From: Siphonodentalium dalli | Taxonomy: Eukaryota; Mollusca; Scaphopoda; Gadilida; Siphonodentaliidae | NCBI GenBank assembly: GCA_032622095.1 | Contig: CP136064.1 | Coordinates: 274,185,614 to 274,249,613 of the forward strand | Reading direction: 5' to 3' | DNA: 64,000 bases | Part shown: piece after piece, positions 42,601-44,652 of the stretch | Numbering within the stretch: position 1 is the first letter of the stretch | Layout of the letters: each line of letters starts with the position of its first letter | Program-made: the position numbers and the translations under genes | Notes under the pieces: generated by a model | Told to the model about the DNA's origin: nothing | Database searches by the model: none | Seen by the model: the letters and a program-made list of their open reading frames with translations, nothing else

Positions 42601-44590
42601 ATTTGGAGATTCATCTTTGAATACGTTGAAACTATGCAATAATGTACGCCATAACGTTAATAAATTAATTGGTTCTGCTGAATTAGCTTCGATGCTGGCA
42701 GTACAAAGCGATGCTGTAATGAAATAGTCAAGTTTTGGAGGGAGACGTTCCGGAATTAGGTAGTTTGATTTGGGTGTGCACACACAATTATACCGCCAGT
42801 AACGGAAGTATGTATTGGTGTGATATTTTGCTTGCACAAATAAAACTGTTGAGTGTTGTATCGGGCTCATGGAGAGATGTTTCGGGATTCTGTGCTTATA
42901 TAAATACAATGGCTTGAGTAGCGGGATGTCAGAGTGATGTTCTGTACTTGAACAAATGAAACCGCGTGTAATCCATGTAGACTTGTTTCGTGATTATGTA
43001 TATACATTGTCACAACGCGGGAGGCAATATATACATGTATAGGCAATAGTTGGCTCCCGAAAGTAGTGTTGCGTATAATCTGAAGAGTGATAATTTTACA
43101 CTTCGGGGAGGTAGTTTACCACCCGCGGATTCTAAATTGTACATCAGATCTGTTGCTAATCCGAAGAAGAAACTGCTGAAATGGTGAACCCCTTGATGTG
43201 CAATTGTTTTACAGTGTAGTCGCACAAAGCCGCTCGTGTAGCGGGATCTAAAGTTGTGCAGCTGGTTCATTCAGATAACTCATGTCAGTCATGTCGGGTG
43301 GTTTGTACCTCGGGGTTTAGAGTATACTCACATATATAAAACCGCTCTCGTATCGGGCTCTGATGTTATGAAGCACGCATGATTCGTTAAGATACGTCAT
43401 GTCCGCCATGTCACTGATCTGTTCGTATTTCGGCGGATTCATCTGTTGTACCTCATCCTTCTTAATCGTCTTCGTCTGAAATACGCGAGAATAATCGAAG
43501 AATCCTTGTATACACACAGATCACTTACATGTATGGCGTGGGTGGAATTTCCCTTATTTGCAGTGTTATTTGTGTATGTTGTTTCACATTGAAAGACCAC
43601 CCACTCGATTTGGCATCGAATGTTCATTGCTATTGCCTGTGTTAACGGCTGGTTAAAATGAAATGTATTCCTTTCAACATTACCCACATAGCACACGGTG
43701 ATGGCGAAAGTTCGCATCGTTCGTTTTGAGTGATACATTACAATTGGGTACGAAAGCGTATAGAATAAAATTGCTTTCTCATATTGCTCGTATTCGGCAA
43801 CAAAAATAAACGCTCTTTATAATAGATAATTTATTTGTACATTTATATTTTCTCGTCCACGTCAAAATACCTATAGTCCTCATGTTGCGTTATAATTTGC
43901 TATGCTTTGCACGTGTAATAAAGTAATATTTGTCTAATGTATTCCATGTATATATCTCCGTGATTTTTATCCAACCCACGTCAACTATAAATGTCATAGA
44001 TCATGTCACAAATCTGCTCTGGCTATACGTCAGTATAGATCATACTCCACCAGTTCAAAACCTGGGAACTTTTTGAACTTCATTACATTGGAAAATAATA
44101 GGTAATATATTTCTTAGTTAACGTACGAGACTTAATGCAACATGTCACAGTAGGTGATGTCCAGCTCTAAATTGTGTGATGTAGACGGCTTATTTGAGCC
44201 GAGTTCGCTTTGATTCGCTTATAAGCATAAAATTTTCCCCGGGTAATCAATTAAATTACGTAGGTATTTATATAACTTAGAAATATATCACCTGCCTTAT
44301 TTTTCAATGTTCTAAAATCCGGGCAGAACATCAAAATTTCCTAGATTAGTGATTCACGGCATTGTCTGCAAAAGTATCTAAAACCCGTAATCGTTTACCT
44401 CATTTTTGGCCGTCTTCACGGTTACCGTGACACCACCATCGCTCTCTATCTCCGCCCGTATGAACCCCTCCTTCTGATCCGGGACCCAGCAGGTTTTCTT
44501 GGCGTCGTATGGTTTCTGTTCCGCGAGAAGCTTCTTACGGTCCACAGCCAGATACTGAAAGTCCGGGTCGCTAGCGAAATTCTGAGACAT
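482..44590 (-). CDS. Mhc: Muscle-type (class II) myosin heavy chain, 36 coding exons
   Basis: Actin-activated ATPase heavy chain of thick filaments; it dimerises through its rod and binds essential and regulatory light chains. Joining 36 exons gives one frame of 1926 codons, typical for the family. Seen in order: SH3-like N-terminus (about 30-80), P-loop GESGAGKT (175-182), switch I NNNSSRF (231-237), switch II DIAGFE (454-459), lysine-rich loop 2 (about 625-635), SH2/SH1 cysteines C687 and C697 in [22 protein letters not shown] converter end, IQ helices (about 770-826), then a heptad-rich rod from IKPML (827) to the end. Every junction used has GT/AG and phases agree throughout. The motor is close to canonical muscle myosin; the rod beyond about residue 1430 and the assembly-competence region near the C-terminus are more divergent, suggesting a diverged paralogue. 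Identification as class II muscle myosin is firm; the tissue is unknown. The 3' end may continue beyond the window, since the stop codon overlaps a perfect splice donor. Confidence 0.96.
780..965. repeat. Dispersed repeat family copy (TACTAAATACTCATTGACGAG type)
   Basis: This sequence recurs at about 28297-28450 and about 17900-18135, with fragments near 3090 and 45360. Shared landmarks are TACTAAAT.CTCA.TGA.GAGT, GAAATGTTCAGATAATAA and GAACACCC...AAATGAATAA. It looks like an old short mobile element. Confidence 0.6.
966..2404. other. Intron 35 interior, nothing recognised
   Basis: AT-rich intronic sequence between the dispersed repeat and the 60-bp tandem array. Short open frames occur, but none shows coding-like composition or a known motif. 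Confidence 0.6.
2405..2850. repeat. About 60-bp tandem repeat beside exon 35
   Basis: About seven diverged units with the core GCCGCCATAGAACTAATCGC and AATAACCA; the ATCGCAAA landmark recurs at 2493, 2553, 2641, 2701, 2764 and 2824. The array stops about 15 bases from the exon 35 donor. Confidence 0.85.
2866..3066 (-). CDS. Mhc: Myosin heavy chain coding exon 35 (residues 1810-1876)
   Basis: Acceptor TCGTTCCAG, donor GAAGCG/GTATGT, 67 codons. Encodes [40 protein letters not shown] and [17 protein letters not shown], the distal rod block before the assembly-competence region. Confidence 0.95.
3185..4225. repeat. 42-bp minisatellite, about 25 copies
   Basis: Unit core TGATTATATATCCTCATTAT followed by CCATCATCCATTATCCATCA, with some units shortened or carrying an extra GCAT. 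The period is a multiple of three, so several frames stay open and give fake periodic peptides. It lies in intron 34. Confidence 0.97.
4226..4824. other. Intron 34, 3' part, nothing recognised
   Basis: Unique-looking sequence between the minisatellite and exon 34. It has an open frame on the plus strand without known motifs, antisense to the gene. Confidence 0.5.
4825..5064 (-). CDS. Mhc: Myosin heavy chain coding exon 34 (residues 1730-1809)
   Basis: Acceptor CGTTACAG, donor CAGAGG/GTAGGT, 80 codons. Encodes [40 protein letters not shown] and the conserved block around [16 protein letters not shown]. Confidence 0.95.
5196..5637. mobile_element. MITE-like element, copy 1 (partner at 37518)
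   Basis: About 440 bp, with terminal inverted repeats around GATACTCAATCCGATCAGA and TCTGATCGGATTGAGTAC. A second copy in the opposite orientation lies at 37518-37966. Both contain a G/C homopolymer next to GGCTTCGG..., CTCAGAGTGATCAGATATCG and TTATCAACATTTTGTT. No coding capacity, so a non-autonomous DNA element. Confidence 0.8.
5735..5822. repeat. Short tandem duplication (about 44 bp, 2 copies)
   Basis: AACAGACCAGGCACATCCTG with flanking GTGTAGCTATATTCG occurs twice in a row in intron 33. Confidence 0.8.
5936..6067 (-). CDS. Mhc: Myosin heavy chain coding exon 33 (residues 1686-1729)
   Basis: Acceptor GTCTCCAG, donor TTGCAG/GTACGG, 44 codons. Encodes [20 protein letters not shown] and [20 protein letters not shown], a recognisable light-meromyosin block. 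Confidence 0.94.
6080..6370. repeat. Two short tandem repeats in intron 32
   Basis: CATATATTACAATTACCAT is repeated about three times at 6090-6145. A 27-bp unit with CTCGCGAAACCCCGATGTAG is repeated three times at 6283-6366. Confidence 0.85.
6493..6871. mobile_element. piggyBac-like MITE flanked by TTAA, with a palindrome inside
   Basis: Ends are CCCTTTACCCAACAGAACG and its inverse, flanked by TTAA at 6489-6492 and 6872-6875. TTAA duplication with a CCC-starting terminal repeat is typical of piggyBac-type elements. The interior holds a composite palindrome (6634-6852) whose family also occurs at 10104-10470 and 18905-18980. It has no transposase. Confidence 0.8.
7098..7303 (-). repeat. Decayed copies of the exon 32 3' edge and donor
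   Basis: Downstream of the real exon 32 donor, a second GTCGAACAG/GTAAAT junction lies 57 bp away. A further 97-bp copy of the exon's last part (7101-7197, with CATGAGACCCGA and AATCGAACGTCACGTCGC) ends in CTCGAGCAG/GTAATA. This copy has indels and an in-frame stop. Confidence 0.85.
7304..7432 (-). CDS. Mhc: Myosin heavy chain coding exon 32 (residues 1643-1685)
   Basis: Acceptor GCTTGTAG, donor GAACAG/GTAAAT, 43 codons. Encodes [20 protein letters not shown] and [12 protein letters not shown]. Divergent within, but its last residues and position match the family's ALEQAERARK junction with exon 33. Confidence 0.92.
7530..8244 (-). repeat. Array of five decayed copies of the exon 31 3' edge
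   Basis: A unit of about 120-158 bp holding the last part of exon 31 (around GAAGAGATGGACAAATCA and AAGAGATACCAAGCG), its donor and about 50-60 bases of intron is repeated. The GGACAAAT landmark lies near 8273 (real), 8146, 8009, 7889, 7744 and 7586. Copies carry frameshifts and mostly broken donors, and the farthest are the most decayed. Confidence 0.9.
8245..8437 (-). CDS. Mhc: Myosin heavy chain coding exon 31 (residues 1578-1642)
   Basis: Acceptor TCTCACCAG, donor GTCAAG/GTACAC, 193 bases, ends phase 0. Encodes [20 protein letters not shown] and [20 protein letters not shown]. The 3' edge of this exon with its donor is repeated five more times downstream in decayed form. Confidence 0.94.
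8438..9352. other. Intron 30, nothing recognised
   Basis: AT-rich intron of about 0.9 kb with no repeat, RNA gene or coding signal that I can see. Confidence 0.6.
9353..9593 (-). CDS. Mhc: Myosin heavy chain coding exon 30 (residues 1498-1577)
   Basis: Acceptor TATTTCACAG, donor ACAAG/GTACAC, 241 bases, ends phase 2. Encodes [20 protein letters not shown] and [15 protein letters not shown]. The last part is the family's highly conserved KEEEFDNTRRNHQR junction, completed by exon 31. Confidence 0.94.
10055..10518. mobile_element. Triply nested inverted-repeat element
   Basis: Outer arms are ATATGTGACCCGCCATATCA... and its inverse (10055-10518). Inside lies the CCCTGTGCCAATGCATTCTC palindromic element (10104-10470), each end of which is itself a hairpin containing GTCGACC/GGTCGCC. 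At the centre is a GAGCCCCAGACA...TGTGTGGGGCTC pair (10248-10311). The arms match almost perfectly, so the element is fairly young. It has no open frame of note. Confidence 0.85.
10952..11168 (-). CDS. Mhc: Myosin heavy chain coding exon 29 (residues 1426-1497)
   Basis: Acceptor TTGAACAG, donor CATCG/GTGAGT, 217 bases, ends phase 1. Encodes [20 protein letters not shown] through [10 protein letters not shown]. It aligns to the family only by position and scattered residues, so this rod block is divergent. Confidence 0.92.
11169..11994. other. Intron 28, nothing recognised
   Basis: About 0.8 kb. A short motif around GATTACGTGGTGATTAC and CATGTGTGATACACAGGGTG is partly repeated at 11490-11585; nothing else stands out. 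Confidence 0.5.
11995..12127 (-). CDS. Mhc: Myosin heavy chain coding exon 28 (residues 1381-1425)
   Basis: Acceptor ATTTCCAG, donor GATCTG/GTGAGT, 133 bases, ends phase 0. Encodes [20 protein letters not shown] and [20 protein letters not shown]. Confidence 0.94.
12128..12672. other. Intron 27, nothing recognised
   Basis: AT-rich intron without a recognisable element. Confidence 0.55.
12673..12869 (-). CDS. Mhc: Myosin heavy chain coding exon 27 (residues 1316-1380)
   Basis: Acceptor TATTGTAG, donor TCAAA/GTAAGT, 197 bases, ends phase 2. Encodes [40 protein letters not shown] and [19 protein letters not shown], a recognisable conserved rod block. Confidence 0.94.
13150..13335. repeat. Dispersed repeat, copy 1 (partner at 42385)
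   Basis: This segment with AAATTTCCACAG, TTTAAACAAATTTAAAATC and TTTGGGTTNGAGA.TTGA...GACGTAG recurs at 42385-42545 in the same orientation. It is an old mobile-element copy with no coding capacity. Confidence 0.65.
13340..14414. other. Intron 26, remainder, nothing recognised
   Basis: About 1.1 kb of intron with T-rich runs and no recognised element. Confidence 0.5.
14415..14660 (-). CDS. Mhc: Myosin heavy chain coding exon 26 (residues 1234-1315)
   Basis: Acceptor TATGTTTAG, donor ACGACA/GTAAGA, 82 codons. Encodes [40 protein letters not shown] and [15 protein letters not shown], the S2 to light-meromyosin region of the rod. Confidence 0.93.
14720..15530. repeat. Tandemly duplicated block with GGAAATTTCC palindromes and a G run
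   Basis: A block of roughly 280 bp is present in two to three diverged copies. Landmarks are CTGAAATGGTCATCAGTTGG, GTTGGAAATTTCCAACAC and GCGATTTTCTTGTTCA followed by CACACCG.GCCGAAC. A run of about 16 G sits at 14940 and another of about 14 G at 15714. Confidence 0.75.
16101..16179 (-). CDS. Mhc: Myosin heavy chain coding exon 25 (residues 1207-1233)
   Basis: Acceptor CCGTATATAG, donor AACGGC/GTAAGT, 79 bases, ends phase 0. Encodes [20 protein letters not shown] and YFKKNG. The acceptor tract is weak, but phase and family spacing support it. Confidence 0.9.
16621..16708. repeat. 43-bp tandem duplication
   Basis: ATTTATAGTAACACACATGA plus TATTTATTAGTTATTAG occurs twice head to tail in intron 24. 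Confidence 0.85.
16904..17070 (-). CDS. Mhc: Myosin heavy chain coding exon 24 (residues 1152-1206)
   Basis: Acceptor ATACGACAG, donor TCCAA/GTAAGT, 167 bases, ends phase 2. Encodes [20 protein letters not shown] and [20 protein letters not shown], matching the family's NKKREAEL...LRKKHNDAV pattern. Confidence 0.94.
17096..17545 (-). mobile_element. 5'-truncated non-LTR retrotransposon remnant
   Basis: Minus-strand frame 17243-17520 reads [19 protein letters not shown], then [14 protein letters not shown]. This is the C-x2-C...H-x4-C zinc-knuckle-like tail found at the C-terminus of many non-LTR reverse transcriptases. The fragment is bracketed by imperfect direct repeats of about 35 bp with AGAAACGATA.CAGCGGT (about 17096-17130 and 17505-17540), as expected for target-site duplication of a truncated insertion. 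Only the last 80-odd residues remain. The family is not determined. Confidence 0.7.
17900..18135. repeat. Dispersed repeat family copy (as 780-965)
   Basis: Shares TTCCCTTAGAAAATG, TTATTATCTGAACATTTCCC and AACATCCCCCAAATGAATAA with the copies at 780 and 28297. Confidence 0.55.
18205..18575. repeat. About 163-bp tandem repeat, 2.2 copies
   Basis: Units share CCCAAAATGACTCGTTCCCA, ATGTCAATATTAA, GATGATC and CTGTAGCCC.TGC.AA.GGAT, and end in AATCCAAGATGGC.GCTGGC. The ATGGCNGCC-type motif also marks the foldback family elsewhere in the window. Confidence 0.85.
18905..19105. mobile_element. Partial copy of the palindromic element family
   Basis: One hairpin end (18905-18980, CCCTGTGCCAGTGCATTCTC...GAATGCATTGGCC with the GTCGACC/GGTCGCC centre) is followed by three ATTGTTAAAGAATGTAAGAAA-like stretches and an A run. 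The other end is missing. Same family as 6634-6852 and 10104-10470. Confidence 0.8.
19337..19423 (-). CDS. Mhc: Myosin heavy chain coding exon 23 (residues 1123-1151)
   Basis: Acceptor ATATTTCAG, donor GCTCAG/GTGTGT, 29 codons. Encodes [20 protein letters not shown] and EQGGATAAQ, matching the family's conserved EEAGGAT-type segment. Confidence 0.94.
19914..20061 (-). CDS. Mhc: Myosin heavy chain coding exon 22 (residues 1073-1122)
   Basis: Acceptor GATTTCAG, donor GAGCGA/GTATGT, 148 bases, ends phase 0. Encodes [20 protein letters not shown] and [20 protein letters not shown], rod coiled coil. Confidence 0.93.
20424..22610. repeat. 56/57-bp minisatellite, about 38 copies
   Basis: Unit core GGGAATGCACAGTTCTATGA, then TGTATGTCATTCACTCATGT. 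Two linker types alternate: ATACTTTATTATTTGT (56 bp) and ATACGTGTATTAGTTGT (57 bp), with a rarer ATTATTGT variant. It fills most of intron 21 between exons 21 and 22. The open frames it creates are not genes. Confidence 0.97.
22641..22786 (-). CDS. Mhc: Myosin heavy chain coding exon 21 (residues 1025-1072)
   Basis: Acceptor TTATACAG, donor AGGAA/GTGAGT, 146 bases, ends phase 2. Encodes [20 protein letters not shown] and [21 protein letters not shown]2 rod. The 57-bp minisatellite starts only about 30 bases past its donor. Confidence 0.94.
22985..23335. repeat. Left direct repeat flanking the intron 20 foldback
   Basis: About 190 bp starting CGCGACCTGATTTCCATTCT and including TAACGGTACCGGCCCCTAAG recurs in the same orientation at 27448-27680. 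It is preceded by a short repeat of CCAATTACTC...AAAGACTGGCGACAA type that also follows the right copy. Confidence 0.85.
23560..24118. repeat. Outer arm fragment of the foldback family
   Basis: CTCAACTTCACCCCACTAAT, then ACTCCAGACAAGATGGCGTC, matches the ends of the elements at 53354, 55733 and 60385. There is no counterpart on the right side of the intron 20 inverted repeat, so that side seems truncated. Confidence 0.75.
24119..27447. mobile_element. 3.3-kb foldback element (long inverted repeat) in intron 20
   Basis: Left arm about 24119-25610 and right arm about 25960-27447 are diverged inverted copies. Pairs seen: GATTCCTCTTATACCTGA with its inverse near 27408; GATGGTTCGTCAACTCACA with the inverse near 26230; GACATACGCCATGATAGTGG with the inverse near 25985. 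Arms are rich in CAAGATGGCGGCC-type motifs. The open frames inside are non-coding shadows. Related to the 53-61 kb complex. Confidence 0.85.
27448..27815. repeat. Right direct repeat plus short tandem repeat
   Basis: Same-orientation copy of the 23096-23330 repeat. It is followed by about three units of roughly 47 bp around CAACCACCCAATTACTCA and AAAGGCTGGTGACAA, ending a few bases from the exon 20 donor. Confidence 0.85.
27829..28038 (-). CDS. Mhc: Myosin heavy chain coding exon 20 (residues 955-1024)
   Basis: Acceptor GTCAACAG, donor AATGAG/GTACGT, 70 codons. Encodes [20 protein letters not shown] and [20 protein letters not shown]2 coiled coil. The intron after it (27828 to 22787) is the largest, about 5 kb, and carries a foldback element. 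Confidence 0.95.
28297..28450. repeat. Dispersed repeat family copy (as 780-965)
   Basis: TACTAAATGCTCACTGATGA, TTCCCTTAGGAAATGTTCA and CGAACACCCATCCAGATGAA align with the copies at 780 and 17900. Confidence 0.6.
28451..29030. other. Intron 19, 5' part, nothing recognised
   Basis: About 0.6 kb of AT-rich intron. Short open frames only. Confidence 0.5.
29031..29414 (-). CDS. Mhc: Myosin heavy chain coding exon 19, start of S2 rod (residues 827-954)
   Basis: Acceptor AATTTCAG, donor GCGAAG/GTGCGT, 128 codons. Starts [20 protein letters not shown] after the invariant-proline head-rod junction. Strong coiled coil, including [20 protein letters not shown]. Confidence 0.95.
29722..29803 (-). CDS. 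Mhc: Myosin heavy chain coding exon 18, second IQ (residues 799-826)
   Basis: Acceptor TTTCCATAG, donor GTCCAT/GTGAGT, 82 bases, ends phase 0. Encodes [20 protein letters not shown] and WKLYVH, the regulatory-light-chain helix with its tryptophan hook. Confidence 0.94.
29804..30293. other. Intron 17, nothing recognised
   Basis: AT-rich, 0.5 kb, no repeat or coding signal seen. Confidence 0.55.
30294..30669 (-). CDS. Mhc: Myosin heavy chain coding exon 17, SH helix, converter and first IQ (residues 674-798)
   Basis: Acceptor TACCTACAG, donor CAGAG/GTATGT, 376 bases, ends phase 2. Encodes the SH1/SH2 region [40 protein letters not shown], the converter ending [20 protein letters not shown], and the essential-light-chain IQ helix [18 protein letters not shown]. 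Confidence 0.96.
30670..31429. other. Intron 16, nothing recognised
   Basis: 0.76 kb; GAACGCTCTTTATG-like words occur twice, but there is no clear element. Confidence 0.5.
31430..31517 (-). CDS. Mhc: Myosin heavy chain coding exon 16 (residues 645-673)
   Basis: Acceptor ACATTTCAG, donor CAGCCAG/GTATGT, 88 bases, ends phase 1. Encodes [19 protein letters not shown] and [10 protein letters not shown], one of the most conserved stretches of the motor. Confidence 0.95.
31815..31888 (-). CDS. Mhc: Myosin heavy chain coding exon 15, loop 2 (residues 620-644)
   Basis: Acceptor GTTTTACAG, donor CACAGG/GTAGGT, 74 bases, ends phase 0. Encodes the actin-binding loop 2, [19 protein letters not shown], followed by ISSVHR. 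Its length is not a multiple of three, so skipping it would break the frame. Confidence 0.94.
32174..32470. mobile_element. Small MITE-like element in intron 14
   Basis: 17-bp perfect terminal inverted repeats ATAAGAATTACGAATAG (32174-32190) and CTATTCGTAATTCTTAT (32454-32470) enclose about 263 bp of non-coding sequence. A target duplication was not resolved. Confidence 0.6.
32471..33173. other. Intron 14, remainder, nothing recognised
   Basis: AT-rich; the phrase CATTCGTGACTGAGGGTAGATC is echoed at about 32565 (CATTCATAGCTCTGTGTAGATC), a possible short duplication. Confidence 0.45.
33174..33294 (-). CDS. Mhc: Myosin heavy chain coding exon 14 (residues 580-619)
   Basis: Acceptor ACATTACAG, donor CACCAG/GTATGA, 121 bases, ends phase 1. 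Encodes [20 protein letters not shown], then [18 protein letters not shown] leading to loop 2. Confidence 0.95.
33295..33856. other. Intron 13, nothing recognised
   Basis: 0.56 kb intron without recognised elements. Confidence 0.5.
33857..34036 (-). CDS. Mhc: Myosin heavy chain coding exon 13 (residues 520-579)
   Basis: Acceptor TATTTCAG, donor GGCACG/GTAAGC, 60 codons. Encodes [16 protein letters not shown], the loop-3 region [20 protein letters not shown] and [10 protein letters not shown] of the lower 50-kDa subdomain. Confidence 0.95.
34178..34348 (-). CDS. Mhc: Myosin heavy chain coding exon 12, relay helix (residues 463-519)
   Basis: Acceptor TTTCTAG, donor GAGAAG/GTATGT, 57 codons. 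Encodes the relay helix [20 protein letters not shown], then [20 protein letters not shown] and [11 protein letters not shown]. Only a single relay exon is present. Confidence 0.96.
34349..34695. other. Intron 11, nothing recognised
   Basis: 0.35 kb intron without recognised elements. Confidence 0.5.
34696..34964 (-). CDS. Mhc: Myosin heavy chain coding exon 11, switch II (residues 373-462)
   Basis: Acceptor TTTCAACAG, donor TTCGAC/GTAAGT, 269 bases, ends phase 0. Encodes [19 protein letters not shown], the [20 protein letters not shown] segment, [15 protein letters not shown] and switch II in [14 protein letters not shown], which closes on the gamma phosphate. Confidence 0.96.
35272..35412. 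repeat. 53-bp tandem repeat, three copies
   Basis: CCGTGTCGAACCCATGTTCC followed by TTTAGTAATGGACCACTGAG occurs three times head to tail in intron 10, with one or two differences between units. Confidence 0.9.
35635..35773 (-). CDS. Mhc: Myosin heavy chain coding exon 10 (residues 327-372)
   Basis: Acceptor CATTCACAG, donor ACAACAG/GTATGG, 139 bases, ends phase 1. Encodes [20 protein letters not shown] through [20 protein letters not shown]. Confidence 0.95.
35774..36454. other. Intron 9, nothing recognised
   Basis: 0.68 kb. It carries an unbroken plus-strand frame antisense to the gene, without motifs. Confidence 0.45.
36455..36558 (-). CDS. Mhc: Myosin heavy chain coding exon 9 (residues 292-326)
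   Basis: Acceptor TTTTACAG, donor ACAGAT/GTAAGT, 104 bases, ends phase 0. Encodes [20 protein letters not shown] and [14 protein letters not shown]. In many invertebrate muscle myosins this region is alternatively spliced; here only one copy is visible. Confidence 0.95.
37006..37104 (-). CDS. Mhc: Myosin heavy chain coding exon 8 (residues 259-291)
   Basis: Acceptor CACTATTAG, donor TATG/GTAAGT, 99 bases, phase 1 in and out. Encodes [20 protein letters not shown] and then [12 protein letters not shown], a very conserved motor segment. Confidence 0.95.
37424..37487 (-). CDS. Mhc: Myosin heavy chain coding exon 7 (residues 238-258)
   Basis: Acceptor GTTTGCAG, donor ACAT/GTAAGT, 64 bases, ends phase 1. 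Encodes [20 protein letters not shown], the strand following switch I. Only one version of this exon is visible. Confidence 0.95.
37518..37966. mobile_element. MITE-like element, copy 2 (partner at 5196)
   Basis: Ends GGTACTCTATCCGATCAGAG and AATCGGATTGAGTACC. It is the inverse of the copy at 5196-5637, sharing the homopolymer next to CCGAAGCCAAATAA and the internal ATATGGCCGTATTATCACTT. It sits in intron 6. Confidence 0.8.
37967..38455. other. Intron 6, remainder, nothing recognised
   Basis: 0.49 kb between the MITE and exon 6; no element seen. Confidence 0.45.
38456..38548 (-). CDS. Mhc: Myosin heavy chain coding exon 6, switch I (residues 207-237)
   Basis: Acceptor TTTTTTCAG, donor AGATTC/GTAAGT, 31 codons. 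Encodes [20 protein letters not shown] and then [11 protein letters not shown], the switch I element that contacts nucleotide phosphates. Confidence 0.96.
38934..39030 (-). CDS. Mhc: Myosin heavy chain coding exon 5, P-loop (residues 174-206)
   Basis: Acceptor AATGTCAG, donor AAGAAG/GTATGT, 97 bases, ends phase 0. Encodes the nucleotide-binding P-loop [19 protein letters not shown] and the start of surface loop 1 ([10 protein letters not shown]), which tunes ADP release in this family. Confidence 0.96.
39154..39279. repeat. 126-bp near-perfect hairpin in intron 4
   Basis: Arms begin GCCATCAACGTCGTTTTTCG and meet at AACATG/CATGTT near 39216. About 63 bases on each side pair with only a handful of mismatches. 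Either a very small MITE or a structured transcript segment. There is no loop, unlike typical microRNA precursors. Confidence 0.85.
39280..40761. other. Intron 4, remainder, nothing recognised
   Basis: About 1.5 kb. A CG-rich patch at 40050-40110 (CGTCATCCGGGGACGTCGTG) stands out from the AT-rich surroundings but fits no feature that I know. Confidence 0.45.
40762..40789 (-). CDS. Mhc: Myosin heavy chain coding exon 4, a 28-base microexon (residues 165-173)
   Basis: Acceptor TATTTCAG, donor ATCAC/GTGAGT. Only 28 bases, entering in phase 1 and leaving in phase 2. Encodes RENQSCLIT leading straight into the P-loop. It is essential to keep the frame between exons 3 and 5 and restores the family sequence exactly. 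Confidence 0.93.
41272..41352. repeat. 81-bp imperfect palindrome in intron 3
   Basis: GCAGAATGAGGTTCACAGAT...CTGGGGACCTCATTCTGC with arms of about 38 bases. A related, shorter inverted pair around GAATTTAGTGACGGCGG and CGTCACCAAATCACC lies at 41030-41070, so the region 41030-41352 may be one degenerate element. Confidence 0.75.
41767..41923 (-). CDS. Mhc: Myosin heavy chain coding exon 3 (residues 113-164)
   Basis: Acceptor TTGCAG, donor CAAG/GTAATA, 157 bases, ends phase 1. Encodes the highly conserved [20 protein letters not shown], then the [17 protein letters not shown] helix. The acceptor and first part of the exon are duplicated upstream in the gene's direction, at higher coordinates (see 41960-42140). 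Confidence 0.95.
41960..42140 (-). repeat. Two extra tandem copies of the exon 3 acceptor edge
   Basis: An 85-bp unit containing about 40 bases of intron, the TTGCAG acceptor and the first 45 bases of exon 3 is repeated upstream in the gene's direction. Landmarks lie at 41881 (real), 41966, 42051 and 42137. The first copy still reads [15 protein letters not shown] behind an intact acceptor; the second is mutated ([10 protein letters not shown]). Confidence 0.9.
42385..42545. repeat. Dispersed repeat, copy 2 (partner at 13150)
   Basis: Same family and orientation as 13150-13335, with GATTTAAACAAATTTAAAAT and TTTGGGTTCGAGACTTGA. Confidence 0.65.
42546..43220. other. Intron 2, middle part, nothing recognised
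   Basis: A minus-strand open frame covers 42469-42909 but shows no family motif or splice context, and it overlaps the dispersed repeat. Most likely chance. Confidence 0.5.
43221..43316 (-). pseudogene. Decayed duplicate of the exon 2 3' half
   Basis: Translates as [18 protein letters not shown], then after a frameshift [13 protein letters not shown]. This mirrors exon 2's [17 protein letters not shown] and [13 protein letters not shown]. Deletions near the LNEP/QLHN join break the frame, and the sequence after TSGF (GTGCGA) is a poor donor. It is either a dead mutually exclusive exon or a failed local duplication. Confidence 0.85.
43332..43475 (-). CDS. Mhc: Myosin heavy chain coding exon 2 (residues 65-112)
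   Basis: Acceptor TATTTCAG, donor TAT/GTGAGT, 48 codons, phase 0 at both ends. Encodes [20 protein letters not shown] through the conserved [20 protein letters not shown] segment that opens the motor core. A decayed copy of its 3' half lies just downstream (43221-43316). Confidence 0.95.
43476..44398. other. Intron 1, nothing recognised
   Basis: 0.92 kb of AT-rich intron; no repeat or regulatory site that I can defend. Confidence 0.5.
44399..44590 (-). CDS. Mhc: Myosin heavy chain coding exon 1 (residues 1-64)
   Basis: Starts [18 protein letters not shown] and carries the conserved [16 protein letters not shown] stretch of the N-terminal SH3-like subdomain. It is the first in-frame ATG after the candidate UTR acceptor. 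It ends AAAAATGAG before the donor GTAAAC, in phase 0. Confidence 0.95.
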
Positions 44591-44652
44591 GGTTCGATTC
44601 AGTATAAGAGTAGGCGTCGTCGAAATAAGTAGACAATCAGAAATGGCGGATG
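44591..44652 (-). other. Mhc: Possible 5' UTR exon segment upstream of the myosin start
   Basis: On the minus strand a pyrimidine-rich TTGTTTTTCAG ends at 44653, followed by 62 bases without an upstream ATG and then the myosin start codon in a good context (ACC before ATG). This looks like the acceptor of an exon carrying the last part of the 5' UTR, as usual for myosin genes with a non-coding first exon. The upstream first exon and promoter were not found. Confidence 0.5.

Noticed and set aside
42469-42909. 146-codon minus-strand frame in intron 2
   Set aside because: No recognisable domain, no splice context, and it overlaps a dispersed repeat.
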